Origin: Chengkuizengella sediminis
GTDB lineage: Bacteria; Bacillota; Bacilli; Paenibacillales; KCTC-33759
NCBI RefSeq assembly: GCF_010078385.1
Contig: NZ_SIJC01000003.1
Span: 310,001 to 374,000, forward strand
DNA length: 64,000 bases
Direction: 5' to 3'
Position numbers and translations under genes: made by a program. Below are positions 27,503 to 36,986 of the stretch, in pieces. The notes beneath the pieces were generated by a model. That model ran no database searches, had not been told where the DNA came from, and worked only from the letters and a program-made list of their open reading frames with translations. Numbering within the stretch: the first letter of the stretch is position 1; each line of letters opens with the position of its first letter.

Positions 27503-28195
27503 TTAATTCACATAATAAAAATTTTGTTTTTTAGACGCTTTTTTCTGGTTTAATACAGCTCCTAAAACAGTTGCATTTGTTTGTTCCAGTAATTCCTTAG
27601 CTTTTTTCACCTGTTTTTTATCAGTTTTTCCACTCCGTATAACAAGAACAACACCATCACATAAATTAGAAACAATTTGTGCATCCGTAACTGCTAACAC
27701 TGGAGATGTATCAACCAATACCATATCAAATTTTTGCAGTGCTTCATCCATAAAATCCTTCATATGTTGTGAACCAAGTAATTCAGCAGGATTACCTGGT
27801 ATTGGACCACACGTTACAATAGATAAATTATCTACTCCGGTATCATAAACGATTTCATCTATTGAAGGATAAAATCCAGCTAAATAATTAGTTAGTCCAT
27901 TTACTTGAGAAATTCTAAAAATATGATGTAAAGTTGGTTTACGAAGATCCGCATCAACAATTAACACACGTTTTCCTTGTTGGGCAAAAGATATTGATAA
28001 ATTTGCAACGGTTGTAGATTTGCCATCACCGGGAATAGAAGATGTAACAACAATGGATCGATTGGACTGTTTACCAGAACTAAATTGAATATTCGTCCGA
28101 ATAGATCGATATTGTTCAGATACAATAGTCTTAGGCTTGAAATACGTCACCATACTGCGCAACCTACTCTTATCCATTCTCTTTTCAAGTCTCAA
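27503..28195 (-). CDS. Bacterial tyrosine kinase of the CpsD/CapB/EpsB family
   Basis: A BY-kinase that controls polysaccharide length together with its Wzz-like activator. Walker A (SSIPGDGKST), Walker A' (VLIVDADLRKP) and Walker B (MVLVDTSPV) are all present, and the C-terminus ends in a short tyrosine pair (FYYVN), the usual autophosphorylation site. I prefer the TTG at 28195 (230 residues), which follows GGGGGGGTTACAC and matches family N-terminal length; in-frame ATGs at 28225, 28213 and 28210 are alternatives. It overlaps the wzz-like gene slightly and is the last gene of the galU-hypothetical-wzz-kinase operon. Confidence 0.9.
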   Translation of the reverse strand: MRLEKRMDKSRLRSMVTYFKPKTIVSEQYRSIRTNIQFSSGKQSNRSIVVTSSIPGDGKSTTVANLSISFAQQGKRVLIVDADLRKPTLHHIFRISQVNGLTNYLAGFYPSIDEIVYDTGVDNLSIVTCGPIPGNPAELLGSQHMKDFMDEALQKFDMVLVDTSPVLAVTDAQIVSNLCDGVVLVIRSGKTDKKQVKKAKELLEQTNATVLGAVLNQKKASKKQNFYYVN

Positions 28196-28919
28196 GTGTA
28201 ACCCCCCCATCATTTCCAATTTCATTATTCTGCGTTGTTTCCTTCACTTTTATTTTTTTTATTTTATTGATTGTACCTAATACAGATAATCCCAAATCAT
28301 CTATGTCCTGTTCTGTTTTAACCGAGTTATCAAAAAACTCTATTATAAATATAAGTACAAGAGACACTAAAACAGATGCAACAACAGAAAGAGCAATAAT
28401 TAGTGTTGGATTCGGTTTTATAGGGACACTTGAAGCCTTTGCTTCAGCCAATATCGTTACATTGTTTACATTCATTAATCCGACTATATTCTCTTTAAAG
28501 ACTTGTGCAATTGTATTTGTAATCTTTGCTGCCATTTCACTGTCTTCATTCACTACTTCAATTGTAAATACTTGTGACTGACTTGCTGTTTGTACAGTAA
28601 TTAAATCATTTAAATATGCGACTGAGTAATTTATCCCTAATTCATCTATTACTTGTTCCAATATAAAAGGACTTTTAATGATTACACTGTAAGTATTAAT
28701 TAACTCTAAACTAAATCGAATGTCATTAGAATTAAATGGCTGAAGTTCAGAATTAGTAGGCGCAACTAGTAATTGTGTAGATGAATGATACGTAGGAGTT
28801 AAAACATAATAACTAATCAACCCACTAATAAGGATAGCTATTAAAGTAATAATGATGAGAATCCATATTTTTTTTATAATGATTTGAAGTATTTGCTTAA
28901 AATCGATCTCTTCTTCCAT
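28185..28919 (-). CDS. Wzz/CapA-like chain-length determinant and kinase activator
   Basis: A 244-residue protein with two membrane helices (about 18-38 and near 170-190) around an extracellular Wzz domain (TPTYHSSTQLLVAPTNS...). This is the Gram-positive EpsA/YwqC type that recruits and activates the tyrosine kinase encoded immediately after it. PIKPNPTLIIALSVVA before the second helix is the Pro-rich Wzz motif. I chose ATG 28919 because it follows CTTGGAGGAAATA. The gene is preceded by a 209-codon hypothetical gene and followed by the kinase, an arrangement like epsAB. Confidence 0.92.
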   Translation of the reverse strand: MEEEIDFKQILQIIIKKIWILIIITLIAILISGLISYYVLTPTYHSSTQLLVAPTNSELQPFNSNDIRFSLELINTYSVIIKSPFILEQVIDELGINYSVAYLNDLITVQTASQSQVFTIEVVNEDSEMAAKITNTIAQVFKENIVGLMNVNNVTILAEAKASSVPIKPNPTLIIALSVVASVLVSLVLIFIIEFFDNSVKTEQDIDDLGLSVLGTINKIKKIKVKETTQNNEIGNDGGVTLET

Positions 28920-28971
28920 TATTTCCTCCAAGGATATATTCTTAATAAAAATCAAATTTTATTTATCAAGA

Positions 28972-29598
28972 TTATTTTTTATGTCCTGATATAGCTAAGT
29001 TATGCAATTTGTATTTGCTGTAACGTGAGGGAAAGGTTTTCTCCATATTTTCACCTATACAAATTCTCATTGGATTCATCGTAAATTCACCGATCGCAAC
29101 CTTCTCAACAAGTTTTTTATTAAAGTAGATGCAAAAAGAGTCATTCTCTTCCCATTTCAAAATAACTTCTCTATTACGCTTTGCTTTAAATCGTTTTGTT
29201 TTTAAAATAATGTTGTTACTATTGCCATCTGTTGATAACCAAGTTTTAAATCTTCTTTCATTTACGTCATAAAAGCAGAGGAAAAAGTTATCTTCTAAGC
29301 TGTCATGGATTATGTGATCTCGAATCATAAGAAAATATATATAGTTGAAATTTGCTATACCTCTCATCGTTTTAGTATCAACACTAAACTGAATCGCACC
29401 ATTATTTTTATTAAGTTTAAGGTAATCAATAGTTGAACGATTAGGATTATCTATGATGACATTGGTAAACTCGTCTATATTGTTTATATTTTCAATATTA
29501 TATTTAGGTTGTAAGTGACTGAATAACTCAGCTAACTTATCTATTTGCAGCATAGAAAATGTAAGTAAGAATCTTAAATACTTCTTCATTATCAACAT
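28972..29598 (-). CDS. Hypothetical protein between galU and the wzz-like gene
   Basis: A 208-residue protein I do not recognise. The N-terminal 20 residues are moderately hydrophobic but not a good signal peptide. The centre and C-terminus read as a beta-sandwich (IQFSVDTKTM, RNREVILKWEENDSFCIYFN, NPMRICIGENM), loosely like a LamG/concanavalin-type lectin fold. I chose ATG 29598, which has AAAGG six bases upstream. It sits 20 bases after galU and 52 before the wzz-like gene, so it probably belongs to the EPS operon. A sugar-binding role is only a guess. Confidence 0.6.
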   Translation of the reverse strand: MLIMKKYLRFLLTFSMLQIDKLAELFSHLQPKYNIENINNIDEFTNVIIDNPNRSTIDYLKLNKNNGAIQFSVDTKTMRGIANFNYIYFLMIRDHIIHDSLEDNFFLCFYDVNERRFKTWLSTDGNSNNIILKTKRFKAKRNREVILKWEENDSFCIYFNKKLVEKVAIGEFTMNPMRICIGENMEKTFPSRYSKYKLHNLAISGHKK

Positions 29599-29622
29599 CA
29601 ACAGCCTTTTACAAGGAATAGT

Positions 29623-30504
29623 TCAAACTCTTTTATTAACAATTAAGCGATCCATAAAAGCAAGGAGTGAAGAACTCAACGATTCATCTTGGAGAGCAAA
29701 CTCCAATGTAGTTTGAATAAATCCTAACTGATCTCCTACATCGTAACGTTTCCCATCAAAATCATATGCAAATACACGCTGTATTTCGTTTAATTTTTGT
29801 ATTGCATCTGTAAGTTGTATTTCTCCACCTGTTCCAATCTGTTGTTCATCTAAGAACATAAAAATTTGAGGAGTAAGAATATATCTACCCATAATTGCTA
29901 ACCTAGAAGGCGCAGTACCTGATTCAGGTTTCTCAACAAAATTTCTCACCTGATAAAGCCGACCATTTTGTGTGATTGGATCGATAATTCCATAACGCTC
30001 CGTCTCATCTTCATGTACCTGCTGCACTCCAATTATGGAAGCCTGTGTTTTTTCATGCTCATTCATTAATTGACGTAAACAAGGAGTGTCGGCTTGTACG
30101 ATGTCATCTCCTAATAAAACAGCAAAAGGCTCATCTTCTATAAATTTTCTTGCACTCCAAACCGCATGACCTAATCCTTTAGGTTCTTTTTGTCTAATGT
30201 AATGAATATTTGCAATATTGGAGGAAAACTGAACTTTTTCTAGTAAATCTAGCTTCCCTCTTTTTAAAAGATTCTGTTCCAATTCAAATGCATTATCAAA
30301 GTGATCTTCAATCGCACGTTTGCCTTTACCTGTAACAATAATAATATCTTCAATACCAGAAGCAACAGCTTCTTCAACAATATATTGGATCGTTGGTTTA
30401 TCAACAATAGGCAGCATTTCTTTAGGCATCGCTTTTGTAGCTGGTAAAAATCTCGTCCCTAAACCTGCTGCAGGAATTATTGCTTTTTTTACAGTTTTTT
30501 TCAT
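29623..30504 (-). CDS. galU: UTP-glucose-1-phosphate uridylyltransferase
   Basis: GalU/GtaB (293 residues) makes UDP-glucose from UTP and glucose-1-phosphate, supplying the two UDP-glucose dehydrogenases in this locus. The nucleotide-binding loop [20 protein letters not shown] begins near residue 10. The uridine- and sugar-binding motifs [10 protein letters not shown] and [10 protein letters not shown] are visible. The start follows AAGGAAAGAGAGCAT. It is first in the operon that continues into the hypothetical, wzz-like and kinase genes. Confidence 0.95.
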   Translation of the reverse strand: MKKTVKKAIIPAAGLGTRFLPATKAMPKEMLPIVDKPTIQYIVEEAVASGIEDIIIVTGKGKRAIEDHFDNAFELEQNLLKRGKLDLLEKVQFSSNIANIHYIRQKEPKGLGHAVWSARKFIEDEPFAVLLGDDIVQADTPCLRQLMNEHEKTQASIIGVQQVHEDETERYGIIDPITQNGRLYQVRNFVEKPESGTAPSRLAIMGRYILTPQIFMFLDEQQIGTGGEIQLTDAIQKLNEIQRVFAYDFDGKRYDVGDQLGFIQTTLEFALQDESLSSSLLAFMDRLIVNKRV

Positions 30505-30582
30505 ATGCTCTCTTTCCTTATATGAATTTAATAGATATAAAATTTTATGTTCTTATCTATAAGAATATTCCAATTAATTATT

Positions 30583-30602
30583 AGTAATAGTAATAGTAAT
30601 AG
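30583..30602. repeat. Short tandem repeat (AGTAAT)n upstream of galU
   Basis: Three copies of a 6-base unit (AGTAATAGTAATAGTAATAG) lie about 80 bases before the galU start. Slippage could change promoter spacing, but no promoter is recognised here. Confidence 0.5.
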
Positions 30603-30746
30603 ATATATTGTAATCATTACTAGAGTCTAAAAAGATTTTTAAAATAAGTATTCTTATTAACAATTCGAATAAATCATTAGTTGCAACAAAAAATGACCCT
30701 CTATTCAATTTAGAAGACCATTCATTTTATGCGTTAAATTTAATGT

Positions 30747-31814
30747 TTATTTAAATGCTTTTATGATTTGTATAGTTCTTTTCCCTATTGCAGGCGACAA
30801 TTTAAACCCAGTGCCACTCCAACCAGTAGCTAATATAAGACCATTCACATTTGAAATTTCTTTTATTATCCCTCGCTCATTTGGCGTATATCCATCAAAA
30901 CTTAATCTGCCTCCAGAAAATCTTGACTGATCAATCCAATCAAAACGTTCTTTAGCCATTTTTTTTACTTTTTTTGCTTCATCAAATAGAATTGCTTTTG
31001 ATTCGTCAGGGTTAATGTCCCACTCATTAGTTGGATAACCAATTAATTGAAGTTCATTTTGTTCTGGTTTACTATATAGGTCAGTTATATTGTCAATAAA
31101 AGCTGGTGGAATTGAAGCAGATTCAGGCCTTTTAAAATATTGAATTTGAATATGTTTACTTCGGACACTATAATGTAACCCAAGTTGTTTTATAAACTTA
31201 TCACTCCAAGCACCTGTTGCTAATATCACAATATCCGCGTGAATAAATCCTACTGAAGTATCTACACCCATTACCCTATTGTTATCAACCATAATCTTAT
31301 TGACTTCAACACCTTCTAAAGCCAACACTCCTAAGGATCTAGCCTTATCGATCCAAACCCTTGTTGTTAACAATGGATCAGCATAACCCCCATCTGGTTC
31401 ATATACTGCTGCACCAACACCCCCCCATTTTATAGATGGGAATCTATTTTTGCCTTCTTGATTGGACACTATCTCAATATTACAACCCCATTTTTTTAAT
31501 TGCTCTACTACGTTATTTGCCTTCTCAGTCCATAAGTCAGGAATTAAGTTTAATAAACCTGTTTTCACATATCCACAGGAGCAACCATATGTTTCTTCAA
31601 AATTTAAAAATGTTTGAAAGCTATCTCTAGCTAAATCAGTTAGGTAAGAGTCAGTATGATATATCCTTATAAACCCACCAGATTTAAAGGTTGACCCACT
31701 TGCAAATTGATCTTTTTCTAATAAAATTGAATTAGAATACCCATTTTTAGCTAACTGATATAATATGGATGCGCCTACTACTCCCCCACCGATCACAACG
31801 ATATGTTTTTTCAT
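30747..31814 (-). CDS. DAO-family FAD oxidoreductase of a hydrazine-forming cassette
   Basis: A 355-residue flavoenzyme of the D-amino-acid/glycine/sarcosine oxidase family (PF01266 type). The FAD-binding motif VIGGGVVGASI starts at residue 7 and the C-terminal NGLILATGWSGTGFKLSP is the second FAD contact. It starts 3 bases after the cupin-MetRS-like gene. In the s56-p1, triacsin and pyrazofurin pathways, as I recall them, an enzyme of this family oxidatively cleaves the N-N-linked lysine-glycine conjugate to release hydrazinoacetic acid and an aldehyde. That role is inferred here from the operon. Without that context it could be any amine or imino-acid oxidase. Confidence 0.85.
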   Translation of the reverse strand: MKKHIVVIGGGVVGASILYQLAKNGYSNSILLEKDQFASGSTFKSGGFIRIYHTDSYLTDLARDSFQTFLNFEETYGCSCGYVKTGLLNLIPDLWTEKANNVVEQLKKWGCNIEIVSNQEGKNRFPSIKWGGVGAAVYEPDGGYADPLLTTRVWIDKARSLGVLALEGVEVNKIMVDNNRVMGVDTSVGFIHADIVILATGAWSDKFIKQLGLHYSVRSKHIQIQYFKRPESASIPPAFIDNITDLYSKPEQNELQLIGYPTNEWDINPDESKAILFDEAKKVKKMAKERFDWIDQSRFSGGRLSFDGYTPNERGIIKEISNVNGLILATGWSGTGFKLSPAIGKRTIQIIKAFK

Positions 31815-31817
31815 ACT

Positions 31818-33848
31818 TTATTTACTCAACTCATATTGTGCTAACTGTTCTTTTATTGGGGTAAAATAGATAAAGTCATCTTTTCTTACTACTAAATCTC
31901 CTAATATTAACCTCGGTACATCTTCCCACTGCATCTGTTCATTTATGCCAAGACTTTCCCATAAATATTCTGAAAATCGAGGCATTATAGGCGCTATTAA
32001 TATAGCTAACGTTTTAGCAGCCGTTAACTCTAGCGCTATACTTGTTCTAAAATCATCATATTGTGAAGATATTCCTTTATAATAGGTTTCAGATTCTCCA
32101 AATGCAGATGCTCTACGTACTAATTCAGAACACTTTCGTGTCACTTGTTGAAGCGAGAATACTTCTGGTTCGTATGATATCGAAACTTCTTTAACTGTGT
32201 TTTTTAACATTTCATAGAAAATACGATGTCGATTCTGCCAGCCTCCAGTATGTGGTGTCACCCCTTCAAAATTCACATTTATTTTATGAATTAATTTAGA
32301 AATCCACCCCTGCCAACACTGATTCAATTCATAATCCACTGTTTGTTCAAATTCAATTAATGAAAAATTTTCTTGGACTGTCTCTGCTCGTATATACGAT
32401 AAATAAAACCTTAGGACATCAGAAGGTACTTTCTTCAATAAGTCTTGCCCCCATATCGCATGTCCCCTACTAGTTGAAAATTTCAAATCATCTAATCTTA
32501 GAAATTCGTTGGTTACAAAAGCAGTAGGTAATTTTATTTCTTTATCAAATGCCATATACAAAGCTGGAAAAAGAAGAGCATGAAAATAACTGTTATCAAA
32601 TCCAAAAAATTGAACCACTTCAGCATTATTATTTTTCCAATATTTTCTCCAATCGCTATCCTTCTCATCTTTGCTTACAAAATCATCTGTAGCTGCTATA
32701 TAACCTGGACACATTTCAAACCACACGTATAAACTTTGCCCTTGATAATGTTCAAGGGGGACTGGAATACCCCAGTCAGATGTGTGAGTAATTCGAATAT
32801 CAGGTAATCCTTGCTCTAGCATTTTTTCACAAAGTGCTCGATGGTGAGACCTCATGGAAACGCCTTTGACGTAATTTCTTAATTGTTTTTCGTATAAGTT
32901 AAGAGGGAAATAAATATGTTTTGAATTTTTAATGGAAGGCCTGTGATCGCAATGTTTGCAAGCAGGTTTAATCAAATCCGTACAATCATTTGGCTGACCG
33001 CATTGTTCACATGCGTTTCCATCACTGCTTTCTAAGCAGTGTGGACACTGACCTCGAACATTTGCTTCGTGTAAATACAGATCACAACAATCACAATATA
33101 AAGATGGGACTTCCTTTTCTATCAACTTTCCATTTTCATACAGTTTTATAAAAAAGTTTTGAATGAATTTAATATAATCTTCTGAATGATTTGGACGTAA
33201 ACAATTTTCCACTTTTATATCATTTAATAAAAAAGTATCTTCTATGATATCTGCAAAATAATTAGAAGTATCTATGGTAGATTTCCCTAGTTGCTTTGCT
33301 TTTAAAGATACATAACTTTGGTAATCATCCATATAGGTAATATAGTGACTTTCCATATTTTTTAATTTTAAAAAACGATTTAAAATATCTGCACCTGTAT
33401 AAGGACCTGATATATGGCCCAGATGTAAATCTCCATTAGGAGTAGGTGGAGAAGCGAAGATTAAAATTTGCTTTGTTTCTTGTTTTTGTTTTAATAGAAA
33501 CTCTTCCTCTAATAGTTTTATATCTTCCCACCATATACCTAGAAAAACTAAATCATGATCATCTGAACCATTTTTTAAAGTATGAACTTTAAATGCAGGT
33601 AAATAAATTACATCTCCACTCTCCACCTTCTGTTCATCTTCATCCACAGTAATAATTCCATCTCCTTGGATAATAACGAATATTTCACCTTCATGATGAT
33701 TATGTGGGTCTGTGGAATTCCCTGGCTTTACCATTCCCAAAATTGAACCAAATGGAGGTTCTTGCACATTTTCCCAAGGAGATAGTCTTTTATAATAAGT
33801 CTCAGATACATTAGACAATTCTTTATGTTCTAACTTTTTCACTAACAC
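31818..33848 (-). CDS. Cupin-methionyl-tRNA-synthetase-like fusion enzyme (N-N bond forming type)
   Basis: A 676-residue two-domain enzyme. Residues about 20-115 form a cupin with candidate metal ligands in the motif HNHHEGE (49-54) and His89. Residues about 128-660 resemble class I methionyl-tRNA synthetase: LHLGH (141-145) stands for HIGH, a cysteine-rich zinc segment lies at 252-300 and KFSTS (456-460) stands for KMSKS. The GTG start follows GGAGG nine bases upstream. Known cupin-MetRS fusions (Spb40, PyrN and Tri28, from memory) activate glycine, join it to N6-hydroxylysine and rearrange the product to an N-N bond in the zinc cupin. A housekeeping MetRS has no cupin, and the hydroxylase and oxidase neighbours support the special function. 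Confidence 0.88.
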   Translation of the reverse strand: MLVKKLEHKELSNVSETYYKRLSPWENVQEPPFGSILGMVKPGNSTDPHNHHEGEIFVIIQGDGIITVDEDEQKVESGDVIYLPAFKVHTLKNGSDDHDLVFLGIWWEDIKLLEEEFLLKQKQETKQILIFASPPTPNGDLHLGHISGPYTGADILNRFLKLKNMESHYITYMDDYQSYVSLKAKQLGKSTIDTSNYFADIIEDTFLLNDIKVENCLRPNHSEDYIKFIQNFFIKLYENGKLIEKEVPSLYCDCCDLYLHEANVRGQCPHCLESSDGNACEQCGQPNDCTDLIKPACKHCDHRPSIKNSKHIYFPLNLYEKQLRNYVKGVSMRSHHRALCEKMLEQGLPDIRITHTSDWGIPVPLEHYQGQSLYVWFEMCPGYIAATDDFVSKDEKDSDWRKYWKNNNAEVVQFFGFDNSYFHALLFPALYMAFDKEIKLPTAFVTNEFLRLDDLKFSTSRGHAIWGQDLLKKVPSDVLRFYLSYIRAETVQENFSLIEFEQTVDYELNQCWQGWISKLIHKINVNFEGVTPHTGGWQNRHRIFYEMLKNTVKEVSISYEPEVFSLQQVTRKCSELVRRASAFGESETYYKGISSQYDDFRTSIALELTAAKTLAILIAPIMPRFSEYLWESLGINEQMQWEDVPRLILGDLVVRKDDFIYFTPIKEQLAQYELSK

Positions 33849-33866
33849 TTTAACTAACCTCCATCC

Positions 33867-35207
33867 TTATTTTTGTGCTAACATATAATCTTCATGTGTA
33901 TCTTTTTCTCCCATTCTATGTATAATATCTTCTAAAATATCCTCTACTCTAAATGGGATGATTGACAATAGTGTATCGCTTAAACCGTGCGTTTTTTCAT
34001 TAAACCCTTGAACATAAATGGATGGAGAGAAACGATCCTTTGATAACACTCTGTGACTCCTCTCAACTTTTAAGTTTCCTGTTTCATCTTTTTCTAAATA
34101 AGTAAAAATATTGTTAAGTATTGATGGAATTTTTCTTTTATAACCTGTAGCTAAAAAATATGCGTCTGCTTTCAATTCCTCATATCCACCTTCTCTATTT
34201 AAAAACCGACCTCTTACACCTTGTTCTGTTTCAACCAATGTTTTAAGTTCCATAAACGGCAATATTTTAAATCTGTGTTGATCAGCGACCTTTTGAATAT
34301 ATACTTTTTTATAAATTTCTTTAATTAGATCCACATCTACCACTGAATAATTCGTATCTTGATAATTTTTAATGAAAGAATTTCTTTGATCCGTCGGCAA
34401 ATTGTATACAAAATCTGTGATCTCATTATGAAAGATCTCATTTACAAATGGACTATCATCCGATTGTTTAAACGCAAATTGTTTCATGACTGATTTAATC
34501 TTTGCATTTTTATAATGATCAATCAGATAATTAAAGATTTCTGCAGCGCTTTGACCTGAACCCACCACAACAAATTCATAGGGTTGGTTTTGATCCGGAT
34601 AATTATTCTTTAACTTATGTAAAAATTGTTTCGTGTGAATGATATGTTTTGAATCTAAATTGATATGAGCTGGCGTATTTGGTACTCCACCTGTGGCAAC
34701 GATCACATTTTTAGCTAATACTTCGTTAATAGAACCATCCTCCATATTTTCTACAACTACTTTGGTATACTTTATGGAATATTCATCATCTTGAACGTAT
34801 GGTTCTAAAGATACAACTTTTGTTTGATACCTTACTTGATTAGAAAATTGCTCAGCTGCCCAGCAAAAATAATCGTTGTACTCTATTCTAGTAGGATAAA
34901 AATCTCTTAAATTAATAAAATCGTTAAGTCGATTTTTAACTTTTAAATAATTTAAAAAAGAATAATAACTTTGCGGGTTTCTTAATGTCACTAAATCTTT
35001 AAGAAATGAGACTTGAAGTTGCATGTTTTCCATCAACATGTCTCCATGCCATGCAAAACATTTTTGGGATTCAAAAAACAAACTTGAAAGTTTCTTTTCA
35101 GATTCTTCTATTGCTATTGCTAGGGCCAGATTTGAAGGACCAAATCCTATCCCTACAACATCATAAATTTCACTATTCTCATAAAGTTCTTTTTTATCCT
35201 CTATCAC
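33867..35207 (-). CDS. Lysine/ornithine N-monooxygenase of a hydrazine-forming cassette
   Basis: A flavin-dependent N-hydroxylase of the IucD/SidA/PvdA family, about 446 residues. The FAD motif GIGFGPSNLALA begins near residue 20, the NADPH motif GSGQSAAE is at 217-224 and the late ATGY motif is near 355. Such enzymes hydroxylate the side-chain amine of lysine or ornithine. I chose GTG 35207 because AGGAGG lies seven bases upstream; a TTG at 35210 is an alternative. The cupin-MetRS-like gene follows after 18 bases. No siderophore synthetase or acyltransferase is present, so the product more likely feeds the fusion enzyme than a siderophore. Confidence 0.9.
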   Translation of the reverse strand: MIEDKKELYENSEIYDVVGIGFGPSNLALAIAIEESEKKLSSLFFESQKCFAWHGDMLMENMQLQVSFLKDLVTLRNPQSYYSFLNYLKVKNRLNDFINLRDFYPTRIEYNDYFCWAAEQFSNQVRYQTKVVSLEPYVQDDEYSIKYTKVVVENMEDGSINEVLAKNVIVATGGVPNTPAHINLDSKHIIHTKQFLHKLKNNYPDQNQPYEFVVVGSGQSAAEIFNYLIDHYKNAKIKSVMKQFAFKQSDDSPFVNEIFHNEITDFVYNLPTDQRNSFIKNYQDTNYSVVDVDLIKEIYKKVYIQKVADQHRFKILPFMELKTLVETEQGVRGRFLNREGGYEELKADAYFLATGYKRKIPSILNNIFTYLEKDETGNLKVERSHRVLSKDRFSPSIYVQGFNEKTHGLSDTLLSIIPFRVEDILEDIIHRMGEKDTHEDYMLAQK

Positions 35208-35336
35208 CAAATATCCTCCTCAGCATATGTAAAATATTTATACATCCTATGCCGTAGACCGATTGATTATTCTAACATTCTCTATTAACATCTATACTAA
35301 AGTTTATTAAGTTGTATTATCGTATATATTGATCAT

Positions 35337-36731
35337 TCATTCAGAATAATCCTCACTTAATTTTAAAGTTTTAAATGGAATGTACCATGTTCTAAACTTA
35401 AAAATTCGATATGCATACATAGTTGCAATCAATTCCCTAATGATGATACTAAATGAGGTAGCAATAGCCGCACCAATCATCCCAAATAGTGGAATTAAGA
35501 GCGCATTGCATACTAAATTCACACCTGCGGAAACCATGATTGCATTTTTAGCTTGTTTTTCATGTCCTGTCATATTAAGTAACTGCATTACACTTCCAGT
35601 ACAACAATTTATACATTGACCAATACATAAAATAGTGAGGGGAATTGTACCTACAATATAATTTTCTCCAAAAACTGATAAAAGAATTGGTGAAAGAAGT
35701 ATAGTTATTACCAATATAGGAATTGATAACCAAAAAGTAAGCATAGCTGAAAATCGAAAAACTTTTATTAAATCTTGTTTACGTCCTCCCCAGTACAATT
35801 CTGAAAATTTAGGTAAAATAATCATATTAATGGAGGAAAGAGAAAAACTAATGAGAAGGGATAGTTTAAGTACAATACTGTAAATTCCAACGACCTCTGT
35901 GTTATAGAAAATTCCTAGCATTACTGTATCTGTCCAATTTAAAATAAGTACCATAGAAGATGTTAAATACATGGGGAGAGAGATGATAAGTATTTCTTTC
36001 ATACTTTTTACCTTTATTTCATCAGGTCCCCCTCTTTTTTTATTTATTTCAAATGATTGATAATCTCCATTCCATGAGAACATACCCATTAAAGCTGCTA
36101 TGATAATCGCTATCGAAAGAGCATATATGATATGCAATATGTTTTTCTCAAAAAAAAGTATAAAAAGTAACAATATAAGTATAGTCCCCAGTCGTATACC
36201 AATAATTTCGTAGTAAATAGACTTTGTGATAGATTTAACCGCTCTGAAGGCTTTCGCGTATATTCTTGCAATGACCATAAAAGGTAACACAATAGATATA
36301 ATTTTAATAGGAGTAATTAACAATTGTTCTTTAAATACCTTAATAGCAATTGGCTCTGCTAAAAAATAAAATCCAACACTAAATATACATGAGAGTGGCA
36401 ATAGTAGTTTAATAATTTTAATAAATATTTTATTTGCTTCCTTCAAAGCATTCTGACTTCTATATTCACTAATAAATCTGACAACGGAGGTATCCGTACC
36501 AATTAAAACTAAAGTCAGTGCAATAGAAAGTAATGTGAAGGACAAGGTATAGATACCAAGTGCATCCGCTCCATATATTTTAGCAATCATAAAATTTAGT
36601 ACATATAACAATACAAAAGATAAAAAACGAAGTAAAAATGTAATTCCAGAACCTTTAAGGAGTTCTCTATAATCCTTATCCTTCATATAACCATTCAATT
36701 TTGCTTGTAACATAACACGAAAAGTTTTCAT
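35337..36731 (-). CDS. Polysaccharide flippase (MOP superfamily, Wzx-type)
   Basis: A 464-residue protein with 12-14 predicted membrane helices and no large soluble domain, of the oligosaccharide flippase family. An early Tyr/Gly/Asp-rich loop (AKIYGADALGIYTLSFTLL) is typical. It would move undecaprenyl-linked repeat units across the membrane. Its gene lies upstream of and on the same strand as the hydrazine cassette, and divergent from the beta-helix gene at 36987. It is one of three flippases in this EPS region. Whether it handles a polysaccharide unit or another lipid-linked molecule is open. Confidence 0.85.
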   Translation of the reverse strand: MKTFRVMLQAKLNGYMKDKDYRELLKGSGITFLLRFLSFVLLYVLNFMIAKIYGADALGIYTLSFTLLSIALTLVLIGTDTSVVRFISEYRSQNALKEANKIFIKIIKLLLPLSCIFSVGFYFLAEPIAIKVFKEQLLITPIKIISIVLPFMVIARIYAKAFRAVKSITKSIYYEIIGIRLGTILILLLFILFFEKNILHIIYALSIAIIIAALMGMFSWNGDYQSFEINKKRGGPDEIKVKSMKEILIISLPMYLTSSMVLILNWTDTVMLGIFYNTEVVGIYSIVLKLSLLISFSLSSINMIILPKFSELYWGGRKQDLIKVFRFSAMLTFWLSIPILVITILLSPILLSVFGENYIVGTIPLTILCIGQCINCCTGSVMQLLNMTGHEKQAKNAIMVSAGVNLVCNALLIPLFGMIGAAIATSFSIIIRELIATMYAYRIFKFRTWYIPFKTLKLSEDYSE

Positions 36732-36986
36732 TATTCTCCTTTATCATATCTATTTATATTTATAATGGTTCAAATAGACCACTACTATTACATACTATGT
36801 TTATATCAATCTTCTATTCCCATTGAATCCCCTTTTCGTAATCTATACTCAAACATCTACGATAAATATTTATTATTTCTATTTAAACAATATTTACTTA
36901 TAAAATTTATAAAATAAGAATTTCTCCAATCCATCACAAGATCAGCTGCATAAGATATATAAAATCAAGAAAAAAGGTGATTTAAG

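Noticed and set aside
31818-33848. Housekeeping methionyl-tRNA synthetase
   Set aside because: It has an extra N-terminal cupin, a non-standard KMSKS region and N-hydroxylase/oxidase partners, so a small-molecule role is more likely.
33867-35207. Hydroxamate siderophore biosynthesis
   Set aside because: No acyltransferase, IucA/IucC-type synthetase, peptide synthetase or iron transporter is adjacent, and the next genes fit hydrazine formation better.
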